From contig CAVQVT010000009.1 in the NCBI GenBank assembly GCA_963717255.1, forward strand, positions 1 through 64,000: DNA of 64,000 bases, in the 5' to 3' direction. The position numbers were made by a program, and so were the translations under genes. Positions 63,837 through 64,000 of this stretch are shown here, piece by piece; the first letter of the stretch is position 1, and each line of letters starts with the position of its first letter. The notes below the pieces were generated by a model, which saw nothing but the letters and a program-made list of their open reading frames with translations, had not been told where the DNA came from and ran no database searches. The stretch is from CAIYQJ01 sp963717255. Lineage in GTDB: Bacteria; Chloroflexota; Limnocylindria; Limnocylindrales; CSP1-4.

Positions 63837-64000
63837 ATGCGTCGCGCGTCCGCGGCGGGCAGCCGCCCGCCTCACGGGACGGCGACGACCAGCCCACGGA
63901 GGCTCCGCACGAGAATGGCGAAGCGCCAGCGCGCCGTCCGCCCCGGACAGCGCCGATCGACCACCCGGTCCGCGTCCAAACCCGTCGCGACGACGGCCGT
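63837..64000 (+). CDS. 5' end of a basic protein of unknown function (cut by window edge)
   Basis: A plus-strand frame open from an ATG at 63837 to the right edge, with a second ATG at 63915 (MAKRQRAVRPGQRRSTTRSA). TATCCT at 63822-63827 could be a -10, which would suit the first ATG as a leaderless start. GGAGG at 63898 favours the second. The protein begins strongly Arg/Lys-rich. Too little is visible to name it. Confidence 0.4.
   Translation, partial: MRRASAAGSRPPHGTATTSPRRLRTRMAKRQRAVRPGQRRSTTRSASKPVATTA

Noticed and set aside
1..64000. CRISPR array or prophage
   Set aside because: No regularly spaced short repeats, cas genes, capsid, terminase or intact integrase genes were seen.

Overview
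The window is a GC-rich bacterial chromosome segment of about 64 kb. Codon use is strongly G/C-ending, GTG starts are common, and divergent strands are read in short operons. Gene content and protein style (TopA, DprA and ComM in a row, a zincin of the F420-associated type, type 2 TrpB, many Thr/Pro-rich lipoproteins, UbiB-like kinase, MrfA/MrfB helicase-exonuclease) suggest a Chloroflexota of the Limnocylindria kind. That placement is inference; there is no rRNA in the window, and a high-GC Actinomycetota relative is not excluded.

Layout. 1-19.9 kb (mostly minus strand) is housekeeping: topA (cut by the left edge), an Ig/CAP surface protein, dprA and comM (DNA uptake/recombination), a CpaE-like receiver-ATPase, an SPFH protein, tyrA with a Nudix gene, a NarL-type regulator, trpB2, thpR, ppa, a DnaB-like ATPase, an M20 peptidase and ftsH. 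20.0-27.7 kb is an accessory island: a tRNA-Met(CAT), a 3' remnant of an EEP-family gene, five orphan lipoprotein or membrane-protein genes, and a truncated IS256-type transposase with one terminal inverted repeat. Three of these orphan genes are preceded by copies of the same ~140-200 bp structured element, and two share an undescribed ~155-residue C-terminal domain. This is the least explained part of the window.

27.9-35.9 kb carries a UbiB-like kinase fused to a four-helix membrane domain, a GH3 lipoprotein, a DivIC-like protein, and the overlapping MrfA/MrfB pair. 36-41.4 kb is a sugar or inositol uptake and oxidation cassette (IolG-like dehydrogenase, binding protein, permease, ATPase, convergent PfkB kinase). 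41.5-51.6 kb holds ychF, an operon cpaE2-murI-zincin-hydroxyacid dehydrogenase, an operon membrane protein-agmatinase-methyltransferase, and an M20D amidohydrolase. 51.7-56.8 kb is a complete BMP/nucleoside-type ABC importer. 56.8-63.7 kb holds an ABC-2 exporter and an operon DUF4446-helicase/nuclease-HAD-SnoaL.

Two general features stand out. First, at least a dozen conserved genes are broken by one to three single-base frame changes, often at G/C runs, clustered at 1-14 kb, 28-35 kb and 51-53 kb. Uncorrected long-read indels are the simplest explanation, so I annotate these as whole genes. Second, many genes carry a TAnnnT -10-like hexamer only 6-9 bases before the start codon, which suggests widespread leaderless transcription. 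Intergenic terminators appear as perfect 12-17 bp GC hairpins without a T-run. No CRISPR array, prophage or rRNA was seen.
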